In this document: piece by piece, positions 25,436-33,941 of the stretch | Layout of the letters: each line of letters begins with the position of its first letter | Position numbering within the stretch: the stretch's first letter is position 1 | DNA from: an uncultured Oscillospiraceae bacterium | Lineage (GTDB): Bacteria; Bacillota; Clostridia; Oscillospirales; Oscillospiraceae | Assembly: GCA_900764755.1 (NCBI GenBank) | Contig: CAAFPE010000102.1 | Location: 12,614 to 76,613 of the forward strand | DNA: 64,000 nt | Reading direction: 5' to 3' | Position numbers and translations under genes: made by a program | The notes under the pieces: model-generated | Told to the model about the DNA's origin: nothing | The model's input: the letters and a program-made list of their open reading frames with translations, nothing else | Database searches by the model: none

Positions 25436-25451
25436 CTAACATCGACACAAA

Positions 25452-25492
25452 AACCGCAGTTACCTACTTCATAGGGAACTGCGGCTTTTTTT
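25452..25492 (+). terminator. Terminator/attenuator before the PRTRC-like operon
   Basis: ACCGCAGTT pairs with AACTGCGGC across a 15-nt loop and is followed by seven T residues, ending 29 bp upstream of the first start codon of the operon. It must either end an upstream transcript (such as the structured RNA) or act as an attenuator that has to be read through. Confidence 0.75.
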
Positions 25493-25520
25493 GTGCAAAA
25501 AACGAAAGGAGCTCTTAGTT

Positions 25521-27041
25521 ATGAATGAAAACCTGTTCAGCTTCTCCGCCATCTCTGGTCAAGGGGATCAACCTAAATTCGATTCTACGGCATTTGACCT
25601 TGGAAGCGATGTGAACGCCCCTCCACCCCCTGCTGCTGCTGTGCCTCCTGCCGCTCCGGCCCCTTCTGCCGCTGCGCCTGTGGCAAACGCTCAAGCCTTC
25701 GCCGCTGCTGCGCCTGTGATGACTGCTCCGGCTCCTGCCGCTGCTGCGCCCATGGCGACTGCTCCGGCTCCTGCCGCTGCTGTGCCCATGGCGACTGCTC
25801 CGGCTCCTGCCGCTGCTGCGCCCATGGCGACTGCTCCGGCTCCTGCCGCTGCCGCGCCCGTGGAGACCGCTCCGGCCCCCGTCGCTGCAACCACAGATAC
25901 GGCCAACAATATGGTGCTGTTTACCCCTCACGCGCAGGGAAGTGATGAGGGTGAAAACCCCCTGCTGGCAATGATGGATATTCAGGAAACAAAGAACATT
26001 CAGGCTGCTAACACCTCGCTCTTCGCGCAGCTTCCCCAGTTCTCCTACAACGGGACTACGGAGGTCATTGAGAATTTGGATCAGACCTTTGAGGAACTGC
26101 GGGAAGCCAAAGCAGAGGACTTTACCGAGCTTGAGGAAGCTGCAAGCGTCACCTGGAACATTACTTACGGGGCTGTTACGAAAAAGGTGGCAAAGCCCAA
26201 GAAAACCAAAATTGGAGAATTAAAACGGGAAATCGAAACCTCGAAAGCATTTCTGGATGGGCTGAAAAAATCCACGACTAAAAAGCCGGCCTGTATTGTT
26301 AAGCCGTCTGTCACCATGAAGCCGAAAGGGATTGCCCTCTACAAAGGTGTGTTCCTTACGATGGAGGAGGCCGAGGACTCAGGGAAAACCATTACGTTCA
26401 TCCCTTCCGGTGATGGCCTGGTCTATGAGCGTCGGGTGACGGAAGCTGGTGAATTTGTGACGCCTGCCTCGGAAGTGAAACTGTTGAACAAAATTATCCC
26501 TGGCTTTGTATCGGCCCTTCCACGCATACCGTATGCCCTCTTTTCACAGGCGCTGGCTCTGTTCCGCTATATGATGGATGCCAGAGAAGACGGTACCCCT
26601 TTGGAGGCGCTGGTCCATATTTACTGGGATAAGGAAGATGAAAAGTTCATCCTCCATGTTCCCCGCCAATCTGTGGGCCATGCGATCGTTCTTCCTGATG
26701 TGGGGGAGGAGCCGTTAGACAGTGACCGATATATCCACTATGCGGATCTCCATTCGCACAATGACATGGACGCCCGTTTTTCCGCCGTGGATGACCGGGA
26801 TGAACGTGCCAACCGGATTTACATGGTCGTCGGCCACCTGGAGAACTATTTCCCCGATCTGACGGTTAGGATCTGCAATGGAGGCACACACTGGCTCATC
26901 CCCGCTGATACGGTCCTTGAGCCGTTTCCGACTCAAGAATTTCCTCACAAGTGGCTGGAGCGCATTCAGATGATGGATGACGCAGAGCGCCCTGACAGTG
27001 AGTGTTTTGACATGGATGAAGTCTGGGGGAAGGCCGCATGA
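25521..27041 (+). CDS. JAB/MPN-domain protein, PRTRC protein A-like
   Basis: 506 residues from ATG 25521 (GAAAGGAG upstream). N-terminal about 30-125 is a low-complexity Ala/Pro tether with 12-residue repeats. The middle (WNITYGAVTKKVAKPKK, about 210-330) is a small conserved domain of element proteins. The C-terminal half is a JAB/Mov34 metalloprotease-like domain with the JAMM signature H411-x-H413 then S421-x-x-D424 (in DLHSHNDMDARFSAVDD). In PRTRC cassettes this protein accompanies E1- and E2-like proteins and may remove or process a ubiquitin-like partner. Stop overlaps the next start (ATGA). Confidence 0.85.
   Translation: MNENLFSFSAISGQGDQPKFDSTAFDLGSDVNAPPPPAAAVPPAAPAPSAAAPVANAQAFAAAAPVMTAPAPAAAAPMATAPAPAAAVPMATAPAPAAAAPMATAPAPAAAAPVETAPAPVAATTDTANNMVLFTPHAQGSDEGENPLLAMMDIQETKNIQAANTSLFAQLPQFSYNGTTEVIENLDQTFEELREAKAEDFTELEEAASVTWNITYGAVTKKVAKPKKTKIGELKREIETSKAFLDGLKKSTTKKPACIVKPSVTMKPKGIALYKGVFLTMEEAEDSGKTITFIPSGDGLVYERRVTEAGEFVTPASEVKLLNKIIPGFVSALPRIPYALFSQALALFRYMMDAREDGTPLEALVHIYWDKEDEKFILHVPRQSVGHAIVLPDVGEEPLDSDRYIHYADLHSHNDMDARFSAVDDRDERANRIYMVVGHLENYFPDLTVRICNGGTHWLIPADTVLEPFPTQEFPHKWLERIQMMDDAERPDSECFDMDEVWGKAA
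25722..25889 (+). repeat. 36-bp in-frame tandem repeat (Ala/Pro linker)
   Basis: Four close copies of a 36-bp unit (25722, 25758, 25794, 25830) encode TAPAPAAAAPMA-like repeats, followed by a decayed fifth. Prone to slippage; copy number probably varies between strains. Confidence 0.9.
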
Positions 27042-27829
27042 TTTTCTCAAAATCCCGCCCAGTCAAAATCGTTTTGGTAGGGACCGGCGGCACCGGAGGA
27101 TACATTGTACCTCAGCTTTACCGCCTGCTTTACGCTTTGGACCGGCCGATTCGGGTCATCCTCTGCGACGGCGACCTGGTTGAGGAGAAAAACCTCGGGC
27201 GCCAGAACTTTATTGAAGCGGATCTGGGAAAAAACAAGGCAATGGTCCTGGCGGAACGGTATTCCAACGCCTTTGGAATCGAAACAAGCTATATCCCACA
27301 GTATGTCGAGGATGAGGAGATGCTGGAAGAACTGCTGGAGCCTTTGCAGTATCCGCAGAACAGGTATGTTACCAATCGGAATGGCGAAGCTGTACAGGAA
27401 GTCATATCGGAAATTGTGATCCTGATTGGGGCGGTGGACAATAACCGCTCCCGGCAGGTCTTTCACAATGTTTTTCAACGCGCAAAGGAACTGATCTATA
27501 TAGACTCCGGGAACAGCAAAGCAAGTGGGCAGGTGATTTGTGGTGTTCGGCGAAGCGGAAAGACCTTCTATCAACCGGTTGCCAGCCTGTATCCCGAAGT
27601 TTTAGAGCAAACGGATAAGTTCCCGACAGAACTCTCCTGTGCGGAGGCGTCGATCTCCGCGCCGCAGACCATTGCTGCCAATCTGGCGGCGGCAACCATC
27701 GTGACGATCCACATCTACAATATTCTGGCGGAAGGGAATAACCATTCCGTCGGGAAAAGCGTTTTCTCCACCAAATCTGTCAACATCCAATCCTTCAAGA
27801 AAAATGTGAAACGGAGGAAAGCCGCATGA
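27038..27829 (+). CDS. ThiF/E1-like adenylyltransferase, PRTRC ThiF type
   Basis: 263 residues, coupled by ATGA overlap to the JAB gene. The Rossmann nucleotide motif is VLVGTGGTGGYI near residue 10, followed by the E1-type Asp and Arg/Gln elements (LCDGDLVEEKNLGRQNF), IGAVDNNRSRQ, and a conserved cysteine in ELSCAEAS that could be the catalytic thiol. E1-like enzymes adenylate the C-terminus of a ubiquitin-like protein. Its 3' end overlaps the clamp gene, again by ATGA, so the three proteins are probably made in fixed ratio. Confidence 0.88.
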   Translation: MIFSKSRPVKIVLVGTGGTGGYIVPQLYRLLYALDRPIRVILCDGDLVEEKNLGRQNFIEADLGKNKAMVLAERYSNAFGIETSYIPQYVEDEEMLEELLEPLQYPQNRYVTNRNGEAVQEVISEIVILIGAVDNNRSRQVFHNVFQRAKELIYIDSGNSKASGQVICGVRRSGKTFYQPVASLYPEVLEQTDKFPTELSCAEASISAPQTIAANLAAATIVTIHIYNILAEGNNHSVGKSVFSTKSVNIQSFKKNVKRRKAA

Positions 27830-28968
27830 GGGCAGTCAGTGTATTCCCCCTGGATGAGTTTCGTCTCGCACTGAAGAAAGTATATGGAGCAGCAGCGCCC
27901 AAAGGGCCATTTACCGCATTATCCCAGGCAACTTTATTTTTCAGCCGTAACTCCTGTACCATTGCCTGCTGCAATCTCAACCAATGGTGTCAGGCGACGA
28001 TCCCGGCACAGGGCGATGAATTTTCTCTCACCCTATATGATACGCAAAGACTTCTGGATGCCTGCGCTTATTTTTCTGGTGAGCTTCATCTGGAATATGA
28101 AACTGCCGAGAAAAAGCCGCACAACTGTGACATCCCCTACAACCAGGCGCGTTTTTCCTGTGGAGGGCGTGAGATCCATCAGCTGGTATTCGACAGCGAT
28201 CTCTATCCGCTGCCGAAAGAGTTTCAGCCGGAGCAGGTCTATCAGATCAACGCTGGAACTTTTTTCGGCCTCTTCACTCAGGTCCGGCACGCTGTTTCCT
28301 CGGACACAAACCGCCCCTGGAGCTGCTGCGTACAATTTACGGATCACAGGATGTACGCGCTGGACGGATATAGGCTGAGCGTCCGAACGATTCCGGACTT
28401 TGAAGCAGCCAAGCCGTTTCAAATCCCGGAGGAAGCGATGGAACTGCTGAGTGTTTTTGCTGATGAGGACTGCACCCTGTCGATTGGCAGGGAGTGGCTG
28501 TCCGTTCAGAATGATTCCAAGCGGCTGATTACCCGGGTACCACCATTGGGCGGTTTGAAACTGGACTCCACCATTCCGACCATCTTCACAGAGGAGCGCT
28601 GGATAGATGTGGAAGGTACACGGAACGATGTGAAGTATCTTCTGAAAATGGAAAACAAAAAATTACGAGCGCCGCTCCGCCTTGGTGACGGATGGCTTTC
28701 CGTCCGTGGAAATTCCGGACTGTACCGTGCGGAATTGAGGATGGAGCGCCCTCCCGCCATTGTGATCGGCTACGACCCTCGCTATCTGCTGGATGCCTTT
28801 GACGCATTTGCAAAGCGTGGCATCAAAACAGCCAGGATGAGCTTTACAAGTCCGGTAGGGCCCACCGTGCTTACGGCTGACAACGGCTTTACCGAACTGA
28901 TTCTCCCGGTGCGTCTGAAGCCTGAAGAAGCTGCCGCCTGCATCCCCCCGCGGAAACAGGCGGCATGA
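27826..28968 (+). CDS. DNA polymerase III beta-clamp-like protein
   Basis: 380 residues, the length of DnaN. Clamp landmarks: VRHAVSSDTNRPW followed by MYALDGYRLSV (compare the S-x-DE-x-RP and DGHRLA motifs of DnaN), and the C-terminal IGYDPRYLLDAFDAF, SFTSPVGPTVL and ELILPVRL. The N-terminal domain is strongly diverged. Either an element-encoded sliding clamp for element replication or a clamp modifier. Its ATGA overlap with the E1-like gene is unusual. Homology to DnaN rests on motif spacing. Confidence 0.8.
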   Translation: MRAVSVFPLDEFRLALKKVYGAAAPKGPFTALSQATLFFSRNSCTIACCNLNQWCQATIPAQGDEFSLTLYDTQRLLDACAYFSGELHLEYETAEKKPHNCDIPYNQARFSCGGREIHQLVFDSDLYPLPKEFQPEQVYQINAGTFFGLFTQVRHAVSSDTNRPWSCCVQFTDHRMYALDGYRLSVRTIPDFEAAKPFQIPEEAMELLSVFADEDCTLSIGREWLSVQNDSKRLITRVPPLGGLKLDSTIPTIFTEERWIDVEGTRNDVKYLLKMENKKLRAPLRLGDGWLSVRGNSGLYRAELRMERPPAIVIGYDPRYLLDAFDAFAKRGIKTARMSFTSPVGPTVLTADNGFTELILPVRLKPEEAAACIPPRKQAA

Positions 28969-28998
28969 CACAAAACAAAAAACTGGAGGTTGCACATC

Positions 28999-29814
28999 AT
29001 GAAAACCTTGTATGTTCCCAAAGGAAAAACGCTGCATTATGAGCGCCTTGAGTGCCAGACAATTATCGCGGACGGTACACTGGTGGTTGATGGCGCTGTG
29101 AGAGCAAAGCATATCACTGGAAAAGGGCTGCTGGATGCAGGCTCTGTTTATTCTCCCACAGTCTCTGTTCGGGATCTTGACACGGTGAAGGTTGTGTGTG
29201 ACCTGCTGGCCGCAGAATATGCCCGGGCGGTTGAGGTCATCGTTTCAAGCTCCGCTGTGGTGTCCCGCTATTTAGAGGCCGAGTATGTGGAGGCCAAGAA
29301 GCTCACCGTCAACAAACACCAGATCAGCGAGTTGCGCGTGGGGGAGTTTACCTATCTGCCGGAAAAAAAGCGGAGTGTGATCGGCGCCCTGCTGTCCGGA
29401 TTCTTCCGCAGGTTGTGGCTGTCTATAAAGCACCGTACCCCGATCGACGCGCCTTACAAACAGTCATCCCCAAATGTGGAGGGGGAGAGCGGTGTGAAGG
29501 AGACTGGTACCACCGCTCCAGTCGATTCCGCAGAAGCAGGCAAGGTTGGAGAAGCCACTTCGCAGAATCAGGAGCTGATGAAAGCATTCCTGGCCAGAGC
29601 GGGAAAGGGTGAAGACCGGCTGGCAGACGATTTCGACTTCCTGAAGCTCAAAGCGATGTATGTACTCTTAAAGGATGTCGGATATACCATCCATCTGAAG
29701 CCTGTGACTGCTCCGCCGTCCCCGGCGTACCAGCGCGGAGACGGACAGGAGGCGGGCTCGAAAATCGAACCTGTGCCTGTTACGGAATCTGCAGAGTGCA
29801 GCAATGCGGCGTAA
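28999..29814 (+). CDS. Bactofilin-like beta-helix protein
   Basis: 271 residues from ATG 28999 with GGAGG upstream. Residues 1-110 show short alternating hydrophobic beta turns (LECQTIIADGTLVVDGAVRA, and VVSRYLEAEYVEAKKLTVN, in pieces) typical of bactofilin or pentapeptide-type solenoids that polymerise. The second half is a disordered linker and a short helical tail (FDFLKLKAMYVLLKDVGY). It could form a filament or scaffold for the element; function unknown. Confidence 0.6.
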   Translation: MKTLYVPKGKTLHYERLECQTIIADGTLVVDGAVRAKHITGKGLLDAGSVYSPTVSVRDLDTVKVVCDLLAAEYARAVEVIVSSSAVVSRYLEAEYVEAKKLTVNKHQISELRVGEFTYLPEKKRSVIGALLSGFFRRLWLSIKHRTPIDAPYKQSSPNVEGESGVKETGTTAPVDSAEAGKVGEATSQNQELMKAFLARAGKGEDRLADDFDFLKLKAMYVLLKDVGYTIHLKPVTAPPSPAYQRGDGQEAGSKIEPVPVTESAECSNAA

Positions 29815-29818
29815 GGCT

Positions 29819-30031
29819 ATGAGGGTACCCGTTAGCTATCGGAGAACGGAAAGCGTCTCCATAGGCGGAAAAGTCCGCATTCAAGAGCGGTATGCCTCCG
29901 GCTATCTGGACGCCAGCGGAACATTCCGCCTCACATCCTACTGCATGTGCAGGCGTTTGGCTCCATTGGAGGCCCCAGCCGTCAGCCAGGCAAACTGCAC
30001 CGAAAAGCATATGATAACTGACGCCGCATAG
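29819..30031 (+). CDS. Small basic hypothetical protein
   Basis: 70 residues from ATG 29819, just after the stop of the preceding gene. N-terminal half is basic (RVPVSYRRTESVSIGGKVRIQ, split as RVPVSYRR and IGGKVRIQERY). The ribosome binding site is weak (GTAAGG), so support is mainly position. A hairpin GAGGGCCGT/ACGGCCCTC follows at about 30042-30073. No family recognised. Confidence 0.35.
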   Translation: MRVPVSYRRTESVSIGGKVRIQERYASGYLDASGTFRLTSYCMCRRLAPLEAPAVSQANCTEKHMITDAA

Positions 30032-30199
30032 GCGTGCTCAGGCAGAGGGCCGTGACAACTGGTTACGGCCCTCTCCTGTGTATCATGTGCAACACAATAT
30101 CCAGGGATGGGCATCCGCCGGCCGGACTATGGAAGATGGAGGTTATACCTGTGATCTTCCTGCCGAATGCCTACCATCAATCCATGAAAGGACGAAGCC

Positions 30200-31654
30200 A
30201 TGTTAAATCACGTTGAAGATTCATCTAGTGTCAAGGAAAGTACAGAAACACCAGAAGGTTTCGACCAAAACGGGCAGCGCTTCTATGTGTTGGACCGGCT
30301 CCAGGAACAAGCTACCAGAATCCGCTATCTGCTCGATACCACCGTATTCTTCCGTAATCAGCTGGAAACATGTCAGGCTGCCGGCAACGCTGAGGCCGCC
30401 CAAAGCGCTTATCTGTCGCTTTCGTCAGGCCGGCTTGGGATCGCCAACGGCGTGAGATCTCTGAAACCCATTCTGCTGGAGCTTGAGCATCCCGCCGCTT
30501 CCATCTGTGAAGCACTGGTCAATCAGATCTCATCGTTTGAGCTGATGACAAGAGATTACTCCAAATTCTCCGGCGTGATCAGCCGCTTTCTTGACGCGCT
30601 GCCCAGTTACCATACTGTTGACGCGTCTACCATCGGTCGCCTGATGAATCATGTCAAGTTAGGGCATTATCCAACCGATTTGACACACGTGGGCTATCTG
30701 GAGCGGGGCATCGCTTTTCCGGATAAAACAGTCAATCTGCTGGACCCATGCTGCGGAACTGGGGACGCGGTGCTGCGCCTGACCCTTGGCCATGACAGCC
30801 GGTGCTACGGCATTGAACTGGATGAGGAAAGGGCCGGACTGGCCGAGCAAAAGCTGTTCCGGGTTGCCTATGGGGATTTTTTCAGTTCCTATGTGGGAAA
30901 CAGATCGTTTCACGCGATACTCCTTAACCCGCCATATCTCACAGTCACACTTGGCTGCGGGCTGAGGGGACGGGACGAAAAGCGATTCCTGGTCGAATCA
31001 TTCCAGGCGCTGGTCATGAGCGGCCTGATGATTTACATTGTCCCCTATTATCGAATGACAGAAGACATCTGCCAAATCTTCACAGATAATTTTTCAGATA
31101 TATCTGTTTATCGTTTTCTGGATGGCGAATTTGAAAAATTCAAGCAAATTGCTGTCCTTGGGACCCGAAAGCCGCGGGAAAGCGATGAAGCTGCCAGCGC
31201 CGGACTCTACACAGCTGCGCTGCATCCTGAAGCGCTGCAGACGCTGGATCAGCTTCCGGAAGGGCGCTATCAGCTTCCAGATGCGGCATTGGACGTGAAA
31301 ATTTTTCGAGGCTCTGTATTTAATGAATCGGAGCTGGCGCATCAGCTTATGGCCTCCCAAAGCCTGGAGCGTCTGATCCAAAAGGACGGGCAGGCACAGG
31401 AGATGGGGCGACCCCCGCTCCCCTTATCCATCGGGCAGGTGGGGCTGATTGGGGGCTCGGGCCTAATCAATGGCCTGATGCAGTGTGACTGCCCTCATAT
31501 CATAAAAGGGCGGATCATCAAAGAACGCCATGAGCGGAGAGAAGAAAATCATTCTGAACGAGGTGAACTGGTTTCTACAGATGTGATTGAAACCATCACC
31601 AACCGCATGGTGTTCAATGTCCTCACTCCCACGGGATTTCGATCCCTGGTATAA
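30200..31654 (+). CDS. SAM-dependent DNA methyltransferase-like protein (DUF6094 type)
   Basis: 484 residues with GAAAGGACG upstream of ATG 30200. An N-terminal helical region (1-140) precedes the methyltransferase core: motif I LLDPCCGTGDAVLRL (about 178-192), an acidic residue in YGIELDEERA, and the N6-adenine type catalytic NPPY (LLNPPYL, near 238-244). Proteins like this occur in clostridial integrative elements and I believe they are called DUF6094. Could protect the element from restriction or mark its DNA; no cognate restriction enzyme is adjacent. Confidence 0.8.
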   Translation: MLNHVEDSSSVKESTETPEGFDQNGQRFYVLDRLQEQATRIRYLLDTTVFFRNQLETCQAAGNAEAAQSAYLSLSSGRLGIANGVRSLKPILLELEHPAASICEALVNQISSFELMTRDYSKFSGVISRFLDALPSYHTVDASTIGRLMNHVKLGHYPTDLTHVGYLERGIAFPDKTVNLLDPCCGTGDAVLRLTLGHDSRCYGIELDEERAGLAEQKLFRVAYGDFFSSYVGNRSFHAILLNPPYLTVTLGCGLRGRDEKRFLVESFQALVMSGLMIYIVPYYRMTEDICQIFTDNFSDISVYRFLDGEFEKFKQIAVLGTRKPRESDEAASAGLYTAALHPEALQTLDQLPEGRYQLPDAALDVKIFRGSVFNESELAHQLMASQSLERLIQKDGQAQEMGRPPLPLSIGQVGLIGGSGLINGLMQCDCPHIIKGRIIKERHERREENHSERGELVSTDVIETITNRMVFNVLTPTGFRSLV

Positions 31655-31674
31655 AAAATTCAGGAGGGTTGAAT

Positions 31675-32256
31675 ATGCAGGACAAAAAGTATCTGGCAGC
31701 CGTTGTGCCGCTGGATCTGCAGACCCGGAAGCAGATTCAAAGCGGGAAAAACCTGGACATGATTCGGGCCGCGGTCTGGTCCGAAACAGCAAAAAAACTC
31801 ACGCCGCTGCTCGGCTCTGTGTGCAGCCGGTTTCTGCCGGCTACACAAGCCTGGTCGATTTGCAATTACCGCCCCTTTGGCGTTATGCTCGGCGGAGTCG
31901 CAGCTGACATCGAAGATATGCTTTTGTACTACGCAAGGGCACGGCTGGAACAGATGAAAGAGATGGAGGCACGGCAGCAGCGTCTGATCTCTCAGGGGGA
32001 GACACTGTTGAACGAATCTCCCATCCAGTCCCTGAATATCACAGTGGTTTCCATTGACAGCAGCGATCCGGGAACTCGGAAGGAACTGGAGCTGGCGCAA
32101 AAGTTTTTCAGTGGGGATGTCTCCGCTGCCGCCGGGATCTACTATCTGGGCTATAACTGCAACCAGATTTCTGAATCTCAGGAGGAACAACTCCTTGAAA
32201 ATCTGCAGGAATACGCCTTGTGTGTGGCGGAACTGCAGGAGCTGGAGGTGGCCTGA
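31675..32256 (+). CDS. Hypothetical element protein
   Basis: 193 residues from ATG 31675, placed six bases after GGAGGG; TTG 31669 would sit on top of this site. Alpha/beta protein with VPLDLQTRKQIQ at the N-terminus and a long helical middle (YYARARLEQMKEMEARQQR). The stop overlaps the next start by ATGA-like TGATG. No family recognised; conserved position inside the element operon. Confidence 0.65.
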   Translation: MQDKKYLAAVVPLDLQTRKQIQSGKNLDMIRAAVWSETAKKLTPLLGSVCSRFLPATQAWSICNYRPFGVMLGGVAADIEDMLLYYARARLEQMKEMEARQQRLISQGETLLNESPIQSLNITVVSIDSSDPGTRKELELAQKFFSGDVSAAAGIYYLGYNCNQISESQEEQLLENLQEYALCVAELQELEVA

Positions 32257-32555
32257 TGGCACTTTTCCTGGATTTGGAGAGCCTGGCCAGCCTGCTGGAC
32301 GAGGAGCCGGAAACCGATGTGGAAGCGGAGGAACAGGAGCCAGTCAACTCCTATTTGCTCCAGGAGATTTTGCCGCTTCTGGAACAGGGCCTTTATCCGC
32401 GCTTAGCAGACATCGACTATGATGAATTCGAGTGCTATGACCCGGCGGTACTGCTGGGATATGTAGAGGAAGCTAGGCAAAGGATGTGGAATCATGGAGA
32501 ACTCATACATAAAATCCAAGAAATCCGCCCTATATGCCGCGCCACATTTGTGTGA
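32256..32555 (+). CDS. Small acidic hypothetical protein
   Basis: 99 residues from ATG 32256, whose A is the last base of the previous stop (TGATG). Strongly acidic N-terminal half (DEEPETDVEAEEQEP) and helical C-terminal half (ILPLLEQGLYPRLADIDYDEF). Translationally coupled to the preceding gene. I considered it as a possible ubiquitin-like partner for the E1/E2 pair, but it lacks a beta-grasp pattern and a terminal GG. Confidence 0.6.
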   Translation: MALFLDLESLASLLDEEPETDVEAEEQEPVNSYLLQEILPLLEQGLYPRLADIDYDEFECYDPAVLLGYVEEARQRMWNHGELIHKIQEIRPICRATFV

Positions 32556-32592
32556 CGGCAGCTAGAAACGACCTGTTTTATGAGGTGATTAT

Positions 32593-33228
32593 GTGATTGA
32601 GATTGATGAATATGAGATGGACGGCATCGCAAAATTACTCCATGTCGCGAAGCGGTTTGCGGACCGCGGGCGGCTCGACCTTCTGTTCCAAGCCGGCGGA
32701 AAGGACACCATTTTGTCCGCTGAGACTTATTGGGAACTCGAATATGAACTTCCCTGCCTGATTTTCGAGGATGTGACAGTGCAGTGCCATCCGGAGAACG
32801 ACCGGCGCATGCTCATAGAACGGACCGCCTATATTATGCGGGACAGCATTCTCTCCCGCTTTGACCAGCTCTGCCGGGAATACGAGGCGGTCCGGGGGAT
32901 TCTCCCCATCGAGAACCCATTCGCGTCCACCTTGGAGAAGGCTGTCAGCCGCGCCTTGAGCATGAACAGCTATTCTTATGCTTACTGTCTGTACGACAGC
33001 CTGCGGGATAAAAAGGGCCCAAAGCTCGTCCTGACAGTCGATGATGAGTTTGAAGCATACTACGATATTCCGGACGCGCTGTTCAGCATACTGGATGCAT
33101 GTGAGGACGGAATTGACCATCTGGAGACTGAACTGGCCCGCCTGAAACGCGAAGCGGAGGAAAATAAGCGGAAGGTCATCGCCTTTCCCAAAAAGAAAAA
33201 CGCCCGCAGGAGAAAGGAGGCAGCCTGA
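32593..33228 (+). CDS. Hypothetical element protein with coiled-coil, basic tail
   Basis: 211 residues from GTG 32593; the ATG two bases upstream runs straight into a stop. Alpha/beta body (DLLFQAGGKDTI, YELPCLIFEDVTVQ) and a C-terminal coiled coil followed by a very basic tail (HLETELARLKREAEENKRKV, then KKKNARRRKEAA, given in pieces). Overlaps the E2-like gene by one base (TGATG). Function unknown; its position directly before the E2-like gene makes it a candidate cassette member. Confidence 0.6.
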   Translation: MIEIDEYEMDGIAKLLHVAKRFADRGRLDLLFQAGGKDTILSAETYWELEYELPCLIFEDVTVQCHPENDRRMLIERTAYIMRDSILSRFDQLCREYEAVRGILPIENPFASTLEKAVSRALSMNSYSYAYCLYDSLRDKKGPKLVLTVDDEFEAYYDIPDALFSILDACEDGIDHLETELARLKREAEENKRKVIAFPKKKNARRRKEAA

Positions 33229-33905
33229 TGGAAGACCGCGTATCCATCCACTTTTCTGTGGAGGATGGGATCATCGAAGTGGAACAGAAAAAAGGTCCTC
33301 TAATCTCTCGAAAGGAAATTTCGCGGGATCAGCTTCTAAATTGCTTCCGGAAAAGCGTCTATATCAGGGAAGACGCACCGCCTGTCCTGTCTTCCGGATT
33401 TCTGCCATTGAATACCCTCGCTGTCAGGCAGACCAAGAAATCCATCAGTGTGGTCGTATGGTACCCCCGTCTCCGTGCGGACCTGTCGCTGTATAAAACG
33501 CAATATCCGGATTTTCCAATCCCCCGCCTTGTCTTCGGTTTTTCAGTCGGGGCCGCAGACGGCGCTGTGAGCGCATGCCGGATCGGAGTGATCGCGGATG
33601 AAACGCCGACACCGGATACCATTATGTATCATTATCCATTCAGCAATGTTGATTCATCCGGCAGCCTGTGTATCGGGGCCAACACGCTCCCCAAATATAA
33701 GGAACTGCGAAAAGCAGCCGGTCTTCCTGCATTGCTGCTTAGCATCCCCAATAACTTTGACCGGTTTGATCCGTCCGACAACCAACTGGGCCTTGACTAT
33801 CGGGAGCTGATGCAGCACTTGAAGGACAAAGAGCCTGCATACTACTATACCGATATTTTGATCCCCAATGGACAGACGCTTGCCAATTTTATTCAGTGCA
33901 TGTGA
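33228..33905 (+). CDS. E2-like protein, PRTRC protein B type
   Basis: 225 residues coupled by TGATG to the previous gene. The C-terminal half has the prokaryotic E2 pattern YHYPFSNVDSSGSLCIGANTLP, i.e. a P-x-N near G-x-(L/V)-C-x-G where the Cys (about C146) is the expected conjugating thiol, followed by a helix (YKELRKAAGLPALLL). In PRTRC systems protein B is E2-like. With the JAB and E1-like proteins encoded upstream it completes a deubiquitinase-like, E1 and E2 trio. The motif is written here across a 20-residue limit: key residues are Pro, Asn, Gly and Cys. Confidence 0.75.
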   Translation: MEDRVSIHFSVEDGIIEVEQKKGPLISRKEISRDQLLNCFRKSVYIREDAPPVLSSGFLPLNTLAVRQTKKSISVVVWYPRLRADLSLYKTQYPDFPIPRLVFGFSVGAADGAVSACRIGVIADETPTPDTIMYHYPFSNVDSSGSLCIGANTLPKYKELRKAAGLPALLLSIPNNFDRFDPSDNQLGLDYRELMQHLKDKEPAYYYTDILIPNGQTLANFIQCM

Positions 33906-33941
33906 CGGCGCCGACAACTGACTTCAATGGAGGCGATGTGA

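Noticed and set aside
25722..25889. CRISPR-like repeat array
   Set aside because: The 36-bp units are directly adjacent without spacers, in frame, and encode an Ala/Pro linker.
32256..32555. 99-residue acidic protein as the missing ubiquitin-like modifier
   Set aside because: No beta-grasp-like pattern and no C-terminal glycine pair.
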